Assembly (NCBI GenBank): GCA_016946835.1
Contig: JACVTC010000019.1
Location: 877,501 to 941,500 of the forward strand
Direction of reading: 5' to 3'
Source of the DNA: Neocallimastix lanati (nom. inval.)
Lineage: Eukaryota > Neocallimastigomycota > Neocallimastigomycetes > Neocallimastigales > Neocallimastigaceae
Length of the DNA: 64,000 bases
Positions within the stretch are counted from its first letter, which is position 1. Every line of letters begins with the position of its first letter. The translations under genes and the position numbers were made by a program. Shown here piece after piece: positions 1 through 13,077 of the stretch. Under the pieces are notes generated by a model. The model was not told where the DNA came from. It worked only from the letters and a program-made list of their open reading frames with translations, and did not search any database.

Positions 1-132
1 TCATATGAATATTGTTACGAGCATTTTTAAATGGTTCATTACCCGTCATCATTGTAATTAACGTTACCCCCAATGAATAAATATCCGTTGCAAATGTATA
101 ACTATCATCACTACCAAAAAGTTCTGGAGCAC

Positions 133-170
<38 letters not shown>

Positions 171-2875
171 AGAATAGAAAATATAAAAAAAATTTATGAA
201 TGATAATAAATTAATTAATTAATTCTTTATAATAAATATAATATATATTTCATAGATATATTATATATATTATATATAAATATAAATAAATATATATATA
301 TTTACCAGTAGGCTTGAGTTCCTCTACCTAAACCGATTTCCATTGGGAATCTACAATTTTCAATGGTTAAATCATCACGACCAGGAAATTCATCGGGAGC
401 ATAACATGAACTACCGAAGTCTGCAATTTTAGCATTCAGATAGTCATCCAACTATATGTATATATATATTTATTTTAATTAATATTATTATGATTATTGA
501 TTATAATTACGATTATAAAAATATATTATTCATATATATATATATTACTAAAAAAAATATATATATATATATATATATTAGTAATTACCAGTATATTTTG
601 TGGTTTAATATCATGATGCTATTAATTATAAATTATTATTAAAGCATAGTTGTTAAAATAAAATTTTAATAAATCCATTATTAAAAAATAATAATAAATA
701 AATAAATAAATAAAAAACATTTAAAATGAAAAGGATGATATAAAAATTGGTTGCTTACAATAATAAGCCTAAAAATAATTGTAATTAATTTAAATATATA
801 TATATATATATTTATTATTATATTAATATAATTAGTATAATTAGTATATTGATATAATCAAAAAATTGAATTAATTTAATAATAATAATAATAATATATT
901 AATATATTAAAAAATACATATTATGAAAAGTAGCTACAGCATGAGTAATCTGACGAGCTATATAATTAATATAATTATAACACAAAATAAAAAAAAAAAA
1001 AAAATAAAAAATAAAAAATATAAAAAATAAAAAATAAAAAATAAAATAAAATATATACATATATATATTATATATATATTAATATATAATTACATTAATT
1101 CCATATGAATACATCTATATACATATATATTATGTATGTAATTATAGAATAAAAAATAATATATATATTCATATATATATATTGTTATTACCCCATTTAA
1201 TCCATAATTTTTTACCAACATATTCAGTATTCTTTTTAATCCAAGAAAGAATATTACCATTTGAAGCATATTCTAAAATAATGGTCACTTGAATAGGTTC
1301 CGAAATTGAATCTGAATCTGAATCTGAATCTAAACCATTAGAAATGGGTGAAATTAATCCATTATTTAAATTAGAATCATTAGTATCCTTCTTCGCCTTC
1401 GTCTTCTCCTTCTCCTCTTCTTGAAAAATAAGTTTATTTTCTTCAATTTCATTTATAATACCAATTAATTGAATGATATAGGGTTGATTAGTTAACATAG
1501 TTAAAATATTTAATTCAGTCATGGCTACCATTTGTGAAACATAATCTTTATGAAAACATTTAACAGCACAGGATTTTAATGGTGAATCATCGTCAGAGAC
1601 ATCATAATCATGATGTTGATTTTGATGTTGATGTTGATTATAATTATTAAAATAATTATGATGAGTCGTAGAATAATGATTTGAATGATGAGTATCATGA
1701 CCATAACCATGATTATCATCATAATAATCTTCATCTTGACTTTTTTCACTATCGTCTTGATGGATGTCATGTTTTCCATTCTTTACATCATCATCATTAT
1801 TAACACTATATAATCCGAGATAGACATTAGAATATTGACCATAACCGATAAGATTTTTACGAGTAGGAAGATAGCTTAAATTAATATTGGGAATCATTTC
1901 TACAAATTTTTGATACATTTTATTCCAAACTTTTTGTAAGCGGGACATAGAATCTTGATCCATTTGATAGGAATAAGAAAAGGAATGAGAAAGACCATAA
2001 AAGGAAGATTTAGTTTTTAAACCACATTCTGTCGATTTTATACTATTAATAGAATTGGATGGAGAAATTTGAGATTTATTTTGATTTTGATTTGAATTGG
2101 GTGAAGCTTGGAATGGCGTATTTAAAAATCGGGCAATCTGTTCTTCCGGAGAAAGATTTTTTGAGAACTTTGAAGGCGAAGAGCCACGAGAGCTATTATC
2201 ATTAATCGGAAACTTATTCAATTCTAATTTAATATTATTTAATTTATTCTTGTTGATACTATTAGAACCATTATTATTAGTAGTATTAGTAATTGTATTA
2301 TTATTATTATTAGTAGTAGTAGTAGTAGTAGTAGTAATACCAGTAGTAGTTTTTGTTGTTGAAATATTAGTAGGTGAACCATTTGTAGTAAAAACATTTG
2401 TAGTAGGAGGAGTAGAGGTATCAATATTATGATTGGTTGTTGTTGAAGTTGCCATCGTTTTAAGGTTATTATTATTTTTATATAAACGATTAAAGTCTTT
2501 AGGGTCAAGAGAATCCCAATCTAAATATAATTTCGTATTTTCATCAACTAATTCCTTCTTCATTTTTATAGTAATTTCTTTTCTTGCTTTTTCTTTTTCT
2601 CTTTGATCTTTTTCTTCTCTCAGTCTTTCTTGCTTCTGTAACTCTTCTATTTCTTTGGCACTAACTCGAGGAGCTGGACGGACAAGAGTAATCGGTGTAT
2701 CAAATATATCATTTTTAGAAGTAATTGTGGTTGAAGAAATAGAAGGAGAAGTTGAAGTAGAAGTCGTAGTCATAGATTTCGTATCATTTGATTTTTTATG
2801 AACATTATCATTATTAGTCAATAAAGAAATGAAAGAAGTTGAAAAATTACTATAAGAGGAATTTCCATAGATATA

Positions 2876-2924
<49 letters not shown>

Positions 2925-3154
2925 GTATTAGTATTATTATTATTATTATCATAACGATAATAATAATTATTTCCATAATCCTTAGGGTATGATGGTATCC
3001 TATCTTTGGTCTGAAGATCATTTAAAGTATGAAATTTATCAAAATTATTATAATCATCTGTATCTAATTCATCTAAATCAATAAAATTGTTGAAATCCGC
3101 AGTAGGATTGAATCTATGCTTCTCCACAGCAATATAAAATCTATCTTGAGCCAT
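1..3154 (-). CDS. protein kinase with long low-complexity N-terminus (3' end beyond left edge)
   Basis: Six exons can be read on the minus strand: 3154-1192, 957-918, 768-759, 618-589, 451-306 and 131-1, all with GT-AG borders and consistent phase. The first ~430 residues are low complexity (Asn and Thr/Ser tracts), with a charged coiled-coil-like stretch rich in KE/RE. The kinase domain starts near residue 436 with the glycine loop GYGQYSNVYLG. The ATP-binding lysine is in CAVKCF (~residue 530), after a His/Asp/Asn-rich insert of about 80-90 residues inside the N-lobe. A likely helix-C Glu lies in MTELNIL. Later exons give the catalytic loop HHDIKPQNIL, where His replaces the Arg of HRD, then IADFGSSC, an APE motif in AYCAPELFG, and DIYSLGVTL. 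All core catalytic residues (K, D, N, D of DFG) are present, so it is probably active. DIKPQN suggests Ser/Thr specificity. The subfamily is not recognised. The third exon is only 10 nt. The start ATG follows an AT-rich leader. Confidence 0.92.
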
Positions 3155-3257
3155 TTTGATTTTCTTTTATGAATATAGATATATATATATATATATATTT
3201 TTTTGTTTTTGGTATTTTAATATATACTTAATTTAAAATTGTGATTTATTTTTTATT

Positions 3258-3292
<35 letters not shown>

Positions 3293-3547
3293 AAAATTTA
3301 TTATTTTGAATAATTTAATTAATTAAATAGCTTAAATAGTACATAAGTAGAAAAAAAAATTATTTTATTTCTATTAAAATATATATATATATATATTTAT
3401 ATTTATATTTAAATATAATAAATAATATTAAGGTTAGTTAATTATTATTATAATATTATTAATACTATTTTTACTATTATGTTAGGTTCAATTTTATTTT
3501 AATATTTCTATAAAGTTTTATTAATCAATATTAATCAATAAAGCTAT

Positions 3548-3579
<32 letters not shown>

Positions 3580-3692
3580 TCATTAATTCCTGGTAATATT
3601 ATTACGTTTATTTAAGACTTTTTATAAATCTAAAATATATATATATAATAAAAATTTTTTAACTCCATACTGTTTTTTGTCACAATTATATT

Positions 3693-3724
<32 letters not shown>

Positions 3725-4769
3725 GAATAATTTCTTTTATAATAAAATTTTATTATTATGTTGATTTTTATGCAGTGGTATAATTTTATTATTAAGTTAA
3801 TATTTTAATTTTTTGAGTTTTTATATAAATTTTATATGAATATTCACTTTATATATCCACTTTAATATGTATTATTATTAGATTTTATTTTTTATTTATA
3901 TTAAGGTTTATTAATAAGAGTAGATATTAAAAAAAAAAAAATTTTTATATTAGTTTTATTATTTTTTGTTGAAATCTTAATTTCATTACTACGATTAGCT
4001 TTTTATATATATATTATTATTATTATTTATTTATTTCTATATATTATATATATGTTTAAATTAAATTTGAAATTTGAAATTATTTTATAAAATTAAAATA
4101 TATATATATATTGATAATACTTAAATTAAAAATTTGTTAATTGTCTATATTTTTTATTTTTTTTTTTTTTTATAATACTAAATATAAAATATGATATGAA
4201 TATTAATAATTAAATTATTAACTTTTCTTTTTCTATATTTATCTTTGCTTGGTTAATAATCCACATAAAAAAATAAAATTTAATTATAATGAAAATTAAA
4301 TTTTAAAAGATTGATAACTCCATTTTTATAATTTCGTATTCTTTTTATATTAATATTTTAATAACACAATTACTTTAATTTAAAAAGTTTTTTTTTATTT
4401 TTTTTTTATTATAATTTTGACTTTCAATTCAATTTTTCTTATTAATATTACTAGTTGGATAAATATATCACTAAAAAAAAAAAGTTAAGAACTTCTAATA
4501 TTAAATAATCCACAATTTATGTTTTCCATTAAATTAAATTATAATAAATTTGTAAAAAAAAAAGCTTTATTATTATTATCACAATTACTGTTTATTGATA
4601 TTGTTAAATTAATAAATACATTATGTATATTTTATATAAATATATATATAATTCTTGTATCATAATGTTTTTATGTTTTATATCATACGTAATTTTAAAT
4701 TTGAAGTCAATTATATTCTTTTTTTCTTTATAAAAGGAATCCAAACTCATTTTGGTACTATATATAATA

Positions 4770-4811
<42 letters not shown>

Positions 4812-5123
4812 TACATATAGAATAAACTTAATGTTATATTTATAATAATTAAATTATTATTACTTTTAAAGTTAAAATAATGTATATTAAATAAGAAATA
4901 TATATATTATTTAAATCTTCTATGACTTCTACTTATTTAATTTTTATAAAGAAATTACTTAAATTATATTAATATATATTTTAACTTTTATATATATATA
5001 TATATATATATATTCTATTTTCTTTTAATTTCTTTTTTTTTTATCTATACTATTTAACAATTATTATATAATTATAATAAGAAATAGATAATAGTTCTTT
5101 AATAATATATAAATATATATTAT

Positions 5124-5172
<49 letters not shown>

Positions 5173-5922
5173 AAAGAATTTCAAATTACTATCAATTAAC
5201 GCATGGTTACTTAATTTAAATTTTAAAATACTTTTATATTTTTTTTATTCTAAATTTAAAAATATCTATACTTTTTTAAAAAAAAATATTAAGATAAATA
5301 CTAAATAATATTCTATTTACAAATATAAATTAAATAAATTAAAAAAAAAGTATATAAAATGAAATTTAATAAAAAGAAATTTAATATAATAAAATAAAAT
5401 AAAAATATTTTTTAATATTTATATATATATAATTACTTTTTGAAAGATAATTTTAAAAAAAAAATATATATATATATAATTTTTAATAAAATAAAATAAA
5501 TTTAAAATTAAATTAAGGATAATATATTAATATATTGAAATTAAAGTAATAATATCAATTGATTTAACATATTTTTACATCTATACTAAACTAAATAATT
5601 AAATAATATAAAATATAAATTTATATTAAAAATTAATCTTCATTAATTCTATTTTACTTTTCTATAATTATCATATTATATTATTTTTAAATCTTTTTTT
5701 TTTTTTTTTTTTTTTAATTTCTATTTATATATATTATTTTAACAACTTAATATTTTTATTAAAAAATCTGAAATGTATTTTATAAATAATATTGTAATAT
5801 TATTATTTTTTAATTATCCAAAAAAACTTTTTTTTTAAAAAAATACATAACTATTTATTATTAATTTGTATTACTTAATATAAATTTTATTATTAATATT
5901 TAATAATTTATAATTGTATATA

Positions 5923-5966
<44 letters not shown>

Positions 5967-6737
5967 GGAAAATATAAAAAAGTTTTCTTTTAAGTATTAA
6001 TCATTAATTAATGATTAATTATTTATTTTTAATTATTTTCATCATATTTCTTTATATTAGTTATTTAAAACATAATATTTGTATTATTAATATGAAAAAT
6101 TAAATAGACATAATCATAACAAATGATTTATGATAATATAAAATACTAAATATTATTATTTTATTAATAATATTACTACTATTCCTTTATTTAATTATTT
6201 TTTATATAATGTTAATAATAAAATTTAATTCATAATTAAAATTTTAAAAAAAATATTATATAATTATAATAATTATAATAATTTTAAATTATATATTATT
6301 AAATTTTTTTCTTCATAAATAAATTTAAATATAGTTTTTAATTATATATACATATACTTTTAAAAAAAAAAAAAAAAAAAAAAATATATATATATAACAT
6401 TAATTAATATTATAATTATTATTTTCTAAAGATAAAAGTGACAAAAAAAAATTTTTTTTCTAGTAAACTTAAACAATTAATAATTAATAATAAAAAAAGG
6501 AGTATAATGTATGAACATCATCAAAATTTTTTTCTTTTTTTTTTTTTTTTTATGGAGTTAAACAAGAATGAAAATCAAGCATCATTCAAATAATTTATTG
6601 GTAATATTATTAATATTATCAATTAATATTATCATCATTTAAAAAAAGGAGAAAAAAAATATATATATATATATAAATTAAAATAAAAATAAAAAAATAT
6701 ATAGAATAAAATAAAATAATAAAAATAATAATTATTA

Positions 6738-6769
<32 letters not shown>

Positions 6770-7481
6770 AATGCAATGAACAATAATTGAATATTGAATA
6801 CCATTTTATTTCCTTTATAAAAAAAAATATCCATAATTAAAATTAGTAATATGAAAATAATTATATATATACATATATATATAATATAAAAACTAATTTT
6901 AAATATATTTTAAAACTTTATTAACTATGATTTCACTAATTTTAAATAGTAAGAGAAAAAAAATGATTTAATTTTTATCCGTTAAATCCTATAAATAAAT
7001 AAATAAAAAAGCTTTTATTAAAAAAAAAAGCTTTTTATAAAAATATTATTGAATAAATAAATAAGCTTTTTTTTAAAAAAAAAAAAAAAAAAAAAATATT
7101 GTTAAATAAGTAAAAAATACATTAAAAAAAAATTATATAAAATAAAATAAAATAAAATGAAATGAAACAAAAATTAAAATAAAATAATATATATTTAGAT
7201 GTTATTTTTATTATAATACATAATGCATATAATTATTTAAGGATTATATGTTAATTTTAATAAATTTTTTAAAAAAATTTCGAAATTATTTATTTTTAGT
7301 TATATATATATATACTTATATTTCGTTAATTTCTATTGCTTTAAATATGCAAAAGTTATTAACGTATTTATTGAATTATTTTAAATGACATGAAATATAT
7401 ATAAATATATATTCTTTTTTCAAATATATGCATAGAATTTATTTAAAATAATTTATTAATATAAATTATTAAACTTTTTTT

Positions 7482-7512
<31 letters not shown>

Positions 7513-9764
7513 TATTATTTTTATAATTTATATTTATGTTTAAAGAATATAATTTAATTTAAATTCTAAATAAAATTATTTTACTTTAATACATAATTAA
7601 TTATTTTTATATCCAAATCATAATATTATATTATTTATAATGTTTTTTAAAAATTACAGAAAAAAAAAATTTTTTTTTTTTTCATTTCAAAATAAAAATA
7701 AAAATAATAGCAAACTATATTTTTCTTTGGATTTAAATTCAAATATTTATTAATATGAATTTAAGTTTAATAATACATATACGGATTATATTTTATTACA
7801 AAAAATAATTTATTGTTCTTTTTTTTTTTTTTTTTTTAATATTATTTTATATTTTAAATGATATTTAAGATGATATGATCTAATTATAAATTAAAAAAAA
7901 AAAAAAAATAAAAAAAAAAATAAAAATAAAAAATAAAATAAAATAAAATAATATAATATAATATAAAATAATATAAAAAATAAAAAATTGTACTATACAT
8001 AATTGTAATAATCTATATTTGGTTTAATATTATTTTTATATTCTATATGTTATATCATCTATTAATAGAATTTTCTAATATAACATTATATTTTAATAAA
8101 AATAAAAAAAAAATAATTTAATTTTATTATATATAATGAAGTATCATTATATCCATAACTATTCACTGTCATTTAAAAATTTACATGTTTTTTAAAGAAA
8201 TATTTATAATAGTCTATAGCATAATAACAACATTGCTACTATTATTATTACATAGATATAAATATTTATAACTTCTCAAAATTTTAGAAAATAAAAGCTT
8301 TAATTCACTACCACTTCTAATATTTATTTTAATTTTTTTTATTATTTTTGTATATTTTAGTTATTACCATTATATTTATATATATTCATTATATGGATAA
8401 GTCAAACAATCAAATATAATAATAAATAATATAATTGAAAATCCTACTTTAATTCTAAATATCTTTATAGCTAAAGAAAAAAACAAAGTATTTTATAAAT
8501 ATTTTTTATATTTTAATACTAAAATATTATTTTTCTTTTCTTTTATTATCATTATTATTATTATTAGATATCATTAGATATTATTAAACATAATTAATTA
8601 TTATTTATTATTTATTACTATTGGTGTTAATTATTATGGAATAGGATTATTTCGTTTTGTTTTTTCTTTTTATCTTTATAATATAATAAAATGTATAACA
8701 AAGAGTTGGTGGTTAAGCAAATTCATATAAATCAATAGGAAATTTTCAAATTTTATTGTGGAAGCCTCAATATATAGTTTAAATAAAATAATAGTATTAA
8801 TGATTATGATAAGGTTCAGTTAAGAAATTAACTTTAAACACTTAAAGAGAAGTTTTAAGTATAGTTTTCTTTTAAGATCTTTTTATTTATTTATTATATG
8901 TTTATGAACTATTTAGCTCACTGAGCAATTAAACATTTTTTTGTACTATTTATACTTTAACTTAATTATAAATTTTATATTATTATAACATATGATTTTT
9001 ACTATGAAATATATAAATTATTTTAAGGAGTAAACATCAGGTGTTATAATAATATTCTCTAATAAAATTCCTATTCTTAATAAATGTTATAAAATTACTA
9101 TTTTTCTATATGAACTATAATAAAATATTTCCTAAACTCTAATTAATATATTTTTCCTATTTACTATTTATCTATTTGTTTTACATTAATTTCTTACATT
9201 TTTTATTCATTAATTTCATTTAATACGTAATTATTATTTACATTTATATTTTATAATTATTTTACGATATTTTTATACATTTTCTTATTTTATTATCATT
9301 TCATATCAATTACAATAGTATAAAAACCGCCAACCAATAAAATGAATTTAATTAACATTAATGATTTTAAACCATAAATAGTAGAGGGGAAAAAAAAAAA
9401 AAAAATTAAAATAAAATTATTTATTCTTTAAAATTATATTAAAGAAAACTCGATTTTGAAATAGTATATAAATAAAATATTAATAGTATATATATATATT
9501 CTTTTTTCTTTCTTCTTATTTTTTTAATAATTCTTTTAATTATTTAAAAAAAAAATAAATAAAAAATGAAAAAGAATTAAAAAATAGTATTATACAATGT
9601 ATTATAAAAAGTGCTATAAAAAATATTAAAAAAACTTAATCATTTGAGTTTTTTTCAAAAGCAATGCAATAGAAATCATACATAAAATGTAATATATTAT
9701 TAATATTAAATTTAAAATAAAAATATTAGTGAATATCACAATTACTCTTTAATTATAATTCCTG
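3155..9764. other. AT-rich intergenic region
   Basis: No coding exon is visible on either strand. The stretch consists of A/T homopolymer runs (for example T-runs near 3261 and 3698, and A-runs near 4773 and 5128), TA dinucleotide tracts and short ATT repeats. Around 8690-9060 the homopolymer density drops and sequence complexity rises slightly, which may be an old transposon relic, but no homology is recognisable. Confidence 0.8.
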
Positions 9765-10030
9765 GTGTATCATAAAACCATAGTGGTATCCAAAAGGCTT
9801 TCCCTTAGTAGCATATTGGACCTAACCCCTACAATACTACGCTACGACTTAAAGGCACTGATGATAATATGTCCACACGCCAATGATTACACCCACTGGA
9901 GGGGTGAATGGTTCCTATTCCGATGCTCATGGACAATTAAAATATATGAAGGAATGTTAGGGAATACAGCCCCAGACAGATGTGTAACGACGTGTGGAGG
10001 GACGATGCTGTACTAGTATGCCTGTATATT
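9765..10030. other. GC-elevated island of unknown origin
   Basis: About 265 bases of near-balanced composition stand out sharply from flanks that are almost only A and T. An 83-codon open frame runs through it on the plus strand (9765-10016), with a varied amino acid composition including several Cys and Trp. I recognise no domain. It could be a fragment of a mobile element or of a horizontally acquired or decayed gene. Confidence 0.5.
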
Positions 10031-10339
10031 ACACTTAATAGTTATATATGTTATGGTAATAATGAAAGATAGGTAATCATTACGTGTGTAACTAAATTAT
10101 TTATTCTTCAATTATAATATTAAGATTTTAAATATAAGCACTTTTTTTTTCACCCTTTTTTTTTTTTTTTTAAACATTATCATTTAATTTTCATTAATTT
10201 ATTTATAATTATCCATACATATATACATATATATCTTAAAATTATGTATATAATTAGAAAACAAAATTTTAATATCTATACCAAAAATATACACAATGAA
10301 ACAATGAAAAAACTCTTATTCTTACACCTCAATATTTTC

Positions 10340-10490
10340 TATTCAGTTGGTACTATACTATTGTGTAAGTACGGTACTTTACATTCATATATTTGGTGTG
10401 CTTGGTATTAGGGCGCACCTGCTACGCTTCATCCTACATACAAACTTGAACTTCATGTCATCTACGTACCTCACAAGTTACTTTGTATAT
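10340..10490. other. second short GC-elevated island
   Basis: About 150 bases of balanced sequence lie 300 bases after the first island, separated by AT-rich DNA. The run gggcgcacctgctacgcttc near 10412 is atypical for the window. An open frame crosses it but soon becomes a Tyr/Ile/Phe-rich AT translation. It is probably part of the same decayed element as the 9765 island, though this cannot be shown from sequence alone. Confidence 0.4.
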
Positions 10491-10647
10491 AATTTCATAT
10501 ATATATTATTATATATATTTTATTATATATATTTTTGTTTTAGATATATAAATTCATTAAATAAAATATATATATATTCAAAATTTATCCTTTTTTTAAT
10601 TTTTTCTTTATGTCTTTAATTAATATTTCATATATAAATAAATGAAT

Positions 10648-10680
<33 letters not shown>

Positions 10681-11007
10681 ATTATGTTATATAGTAATGA
10701 AATAAAATATTTTATTTTAAATATAATACCTATAATAATAATTAATAAAATAATTGATTACCTTCTTTTTTTTTTTTTAATGAAAATTTTCTTAAACTTC
10801 ATCAATTAATATAAAATTAAATCTAATATTTCTTATATAGGAATATTGTAACTTTCATAAATTCAAATTCAAGAATAATTATATTTATAAAAGTGACTAG
10901 ATTCAATATAGAAATCAATGGCATTTCCTATCCTTCAAAATTTTTCTTACAAAATTTAATAGATATATAAATAATAAATATATATATATATATTTATATT
11001 TATATAT

Positions 11008-11063
<56 letters not shown>

Positions 11064-11369
11064 TACATATATCCATTCATTCATTCCATAAATAAGTATT
11101 AAAATTGAAAATAAATGAAAATAAATAAATAAATAAATAAATAAATAAAAAATAAACATAGAAGATAATTTTATTAATTTATTCTGTTTGCTTGTTTGTT
11201 TGTTTTGGATTTTCTTTTTTTTTATTTTCTCTTAAAAAAAAAATAAAAAAAAAAATAAAAGCTCTTTAATAAGATTTAATCATAATAATAATAATATATA
11301 AATATAAATATATTAATAAATTTATAATATATATTTATTTATCCAACGAAGGATGAATTATTATTATTT

Positions 11370-11437
<68 letters not shown>

Positions 11438-11460
11438 TATATCATTAATTTAAATTATAA
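10491..11460. repeat. AT-rich spacer with tetranucleotide (TTTA)n arrays
   Basis: Non-coding. Perfect (TTTA)n arrays lie at about 11011-11062 and 11367-11437, with (AAAT)n at 11123-11148, among A/T homopolymers. Confidence 0.8.
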
Positions 11461-11464
11461 AAAG

Positions 11465-11838
11465 GAGTGAAATGTATTGTGTAAGAACCAAATCATTTCT
11501 GAAATATCATTTTTGATATGATCTGCGACTCTCTTTACAAGAAATGATGTCTAGCTAGGGCTAAGTACTCGACAAGAGTTAGTATTTCGATGGGTATAAG
11601 CGTAAACTAATCAGGAGTTGTCAACGTTAAAAATGTAGTTAAGACAGGCTAATAGGGTACGCCTCTGGAGAAGATAGACCAAAATTTCTTTTAAGATAGT
11701 CAATTCAAACCCTAATCCAGAATAAGAATTCCCTTTTAAACGGAAATCTTATATACTCTGGAAGTGAGATTCGTTTCTCATGCATGAACTTTTTTTTTTT
11801 TTTTTTTTGAATTTATTTTATACACTTAATTTTTGAAT
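11465..11838 (+). repeat. dispersed repeat, copy 1 (unclassified; solo-LTR or SINE-like)
   Basis: A moderately GC-balanced block that aligns along its whole length to the reverse complement of 20125-20510. Shared blocks include AAGAACCAAATCATTTCTG near 11483, GTTAAGACAGGCTA near 11638, AGTCAATTCAAA near 11698 and AAACGGAAATCTTATATA near 11738. A long T-run follows at 11790. The homology resumes after the T-run (GAATTTATTTT and ATACACTT), so the T-run is internal to the repeat rather than its end. Some tRNA-promoter-like strings are present (CAGGCTA; ATTCAAATCC in copy 2), but no tRNA fold is evident. No open frame is conserved between the copies. Confidence 0.75.
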
Positions 11839-12335
11839 ATTACTTTTTATTAAATCTTATTATGTTCTAATTAAATAAATAATATTTATTTATTATTTAT
11901 TTGTTTTTTATTATTAATTTAGTTCTTTTTTATTAAAAATAAAAAAAAAATTCAATATTTAATAATAAAACTTCTTTTTTAAATTATCTTTGCTCTATTT
12001 TTTTTAGGTTTTTTGTTTTTATTTTTGTTATTTTTAAACAAAGAAAAAAAAAAAAATTTACTCATATAAAATATATACTATAAATTTTTTTTTTTTTTTT
12101 ATTTTTATTTTTTTTTATTATTATTATTATTATCATTATTATTAAAAGTTATGAATTTATGGTTTATAATTATGTCAATTTTATTAATATATTTTATGAT
12201 AAAGAGTTACTGGCACTTAATTATTCTAAATTAAATGCTTTTATATTAATACATTGTGGCTTATATATTATTTATATTACAATATGTTTCAATACATTTG
12301 AAGCTTATATTTCATACATTTCACATATTCTAACA

Positions 12336-12385
<50 letters not shown>

Positions 12386-13077
12386 CATTTTTATTATTAT
12401 TATTATTACAATATAAATAATCTAAATTTGATATAAAGCAATGATAGAAAAAAAATAATAAAAAAAATAAATCTCATCTTTTTTATTATATATTAGTTTT
12501 AAAACACTATTATTTCAATTTTTTTTTTTTTTTATAATTTTTTTATTTTTTTTTTATTTTATTTTATTTTTGTTTTGTTTTGTTTTTTGTTTTTTGCTTT
12601 TAAATATATTTAAATAATTATTATTATTACTATTATTACTATTATTATTATTTTATTTAAAAAAAATAATAATAATAATAATAACTAAAAATATTTTTAT
12701 ATATAAATTAAAGATTGAAATTTTTATATTTTTTTATCTATAACTAAAATTAATAATTATTATTTTAATATGTACTTTTTTTTTTTTTTTTTATTTTCAT
12801 CATTATTAATATATTTGTAAGTATTTTTATAAACACTTAACAATAAAAAAAAAAAAAAAAAAAAAAAAAAAAGATAATAACCTTCACAAAAGTGGGGTTT
12901 ATTTATGATATATAAGAGATGAATTATTAATATAAAATTTTTTAAATAAAATTAAAAATAGAAAAAAAAATTGATAAAATTTATTTTGAAATTAATTATT
13001 GTAAAAGTTTTTTCAAATATCTTTTTTTTTTTTTTTTTTTTATTGAGCTTCTATTATAAATAATTTCATTCACTAAT
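11839..13077. other. AT-rich spacer with possible retroelement scrap
   Basis: Homopolymers and (TTA)n (for example 12337-12385) dominate. An open frame at 12159-12416 contains YDKELLALNY, which resembles the RNase H start motif of Ty3/gypsy polyproteins. Downstream of it the frame becomes a poly-Ile translation of (ATT)n. Nothing else is recognisable. Confidence 0.6.

Noticed and set aside
8690-8780. Possible tRNA (GTGGTTAAGC string)
   Set aside because: No matching acceptor stem, anticodon arm or T-arm could be folded.
11481-11810. Dispersed repeat as a U3 snoRNA gene (contains ATCATTTCTG)
   Set aside because: Only a short similarity to box A; other U3 boxes are absent, and homology of the two copies continues past the T-run.
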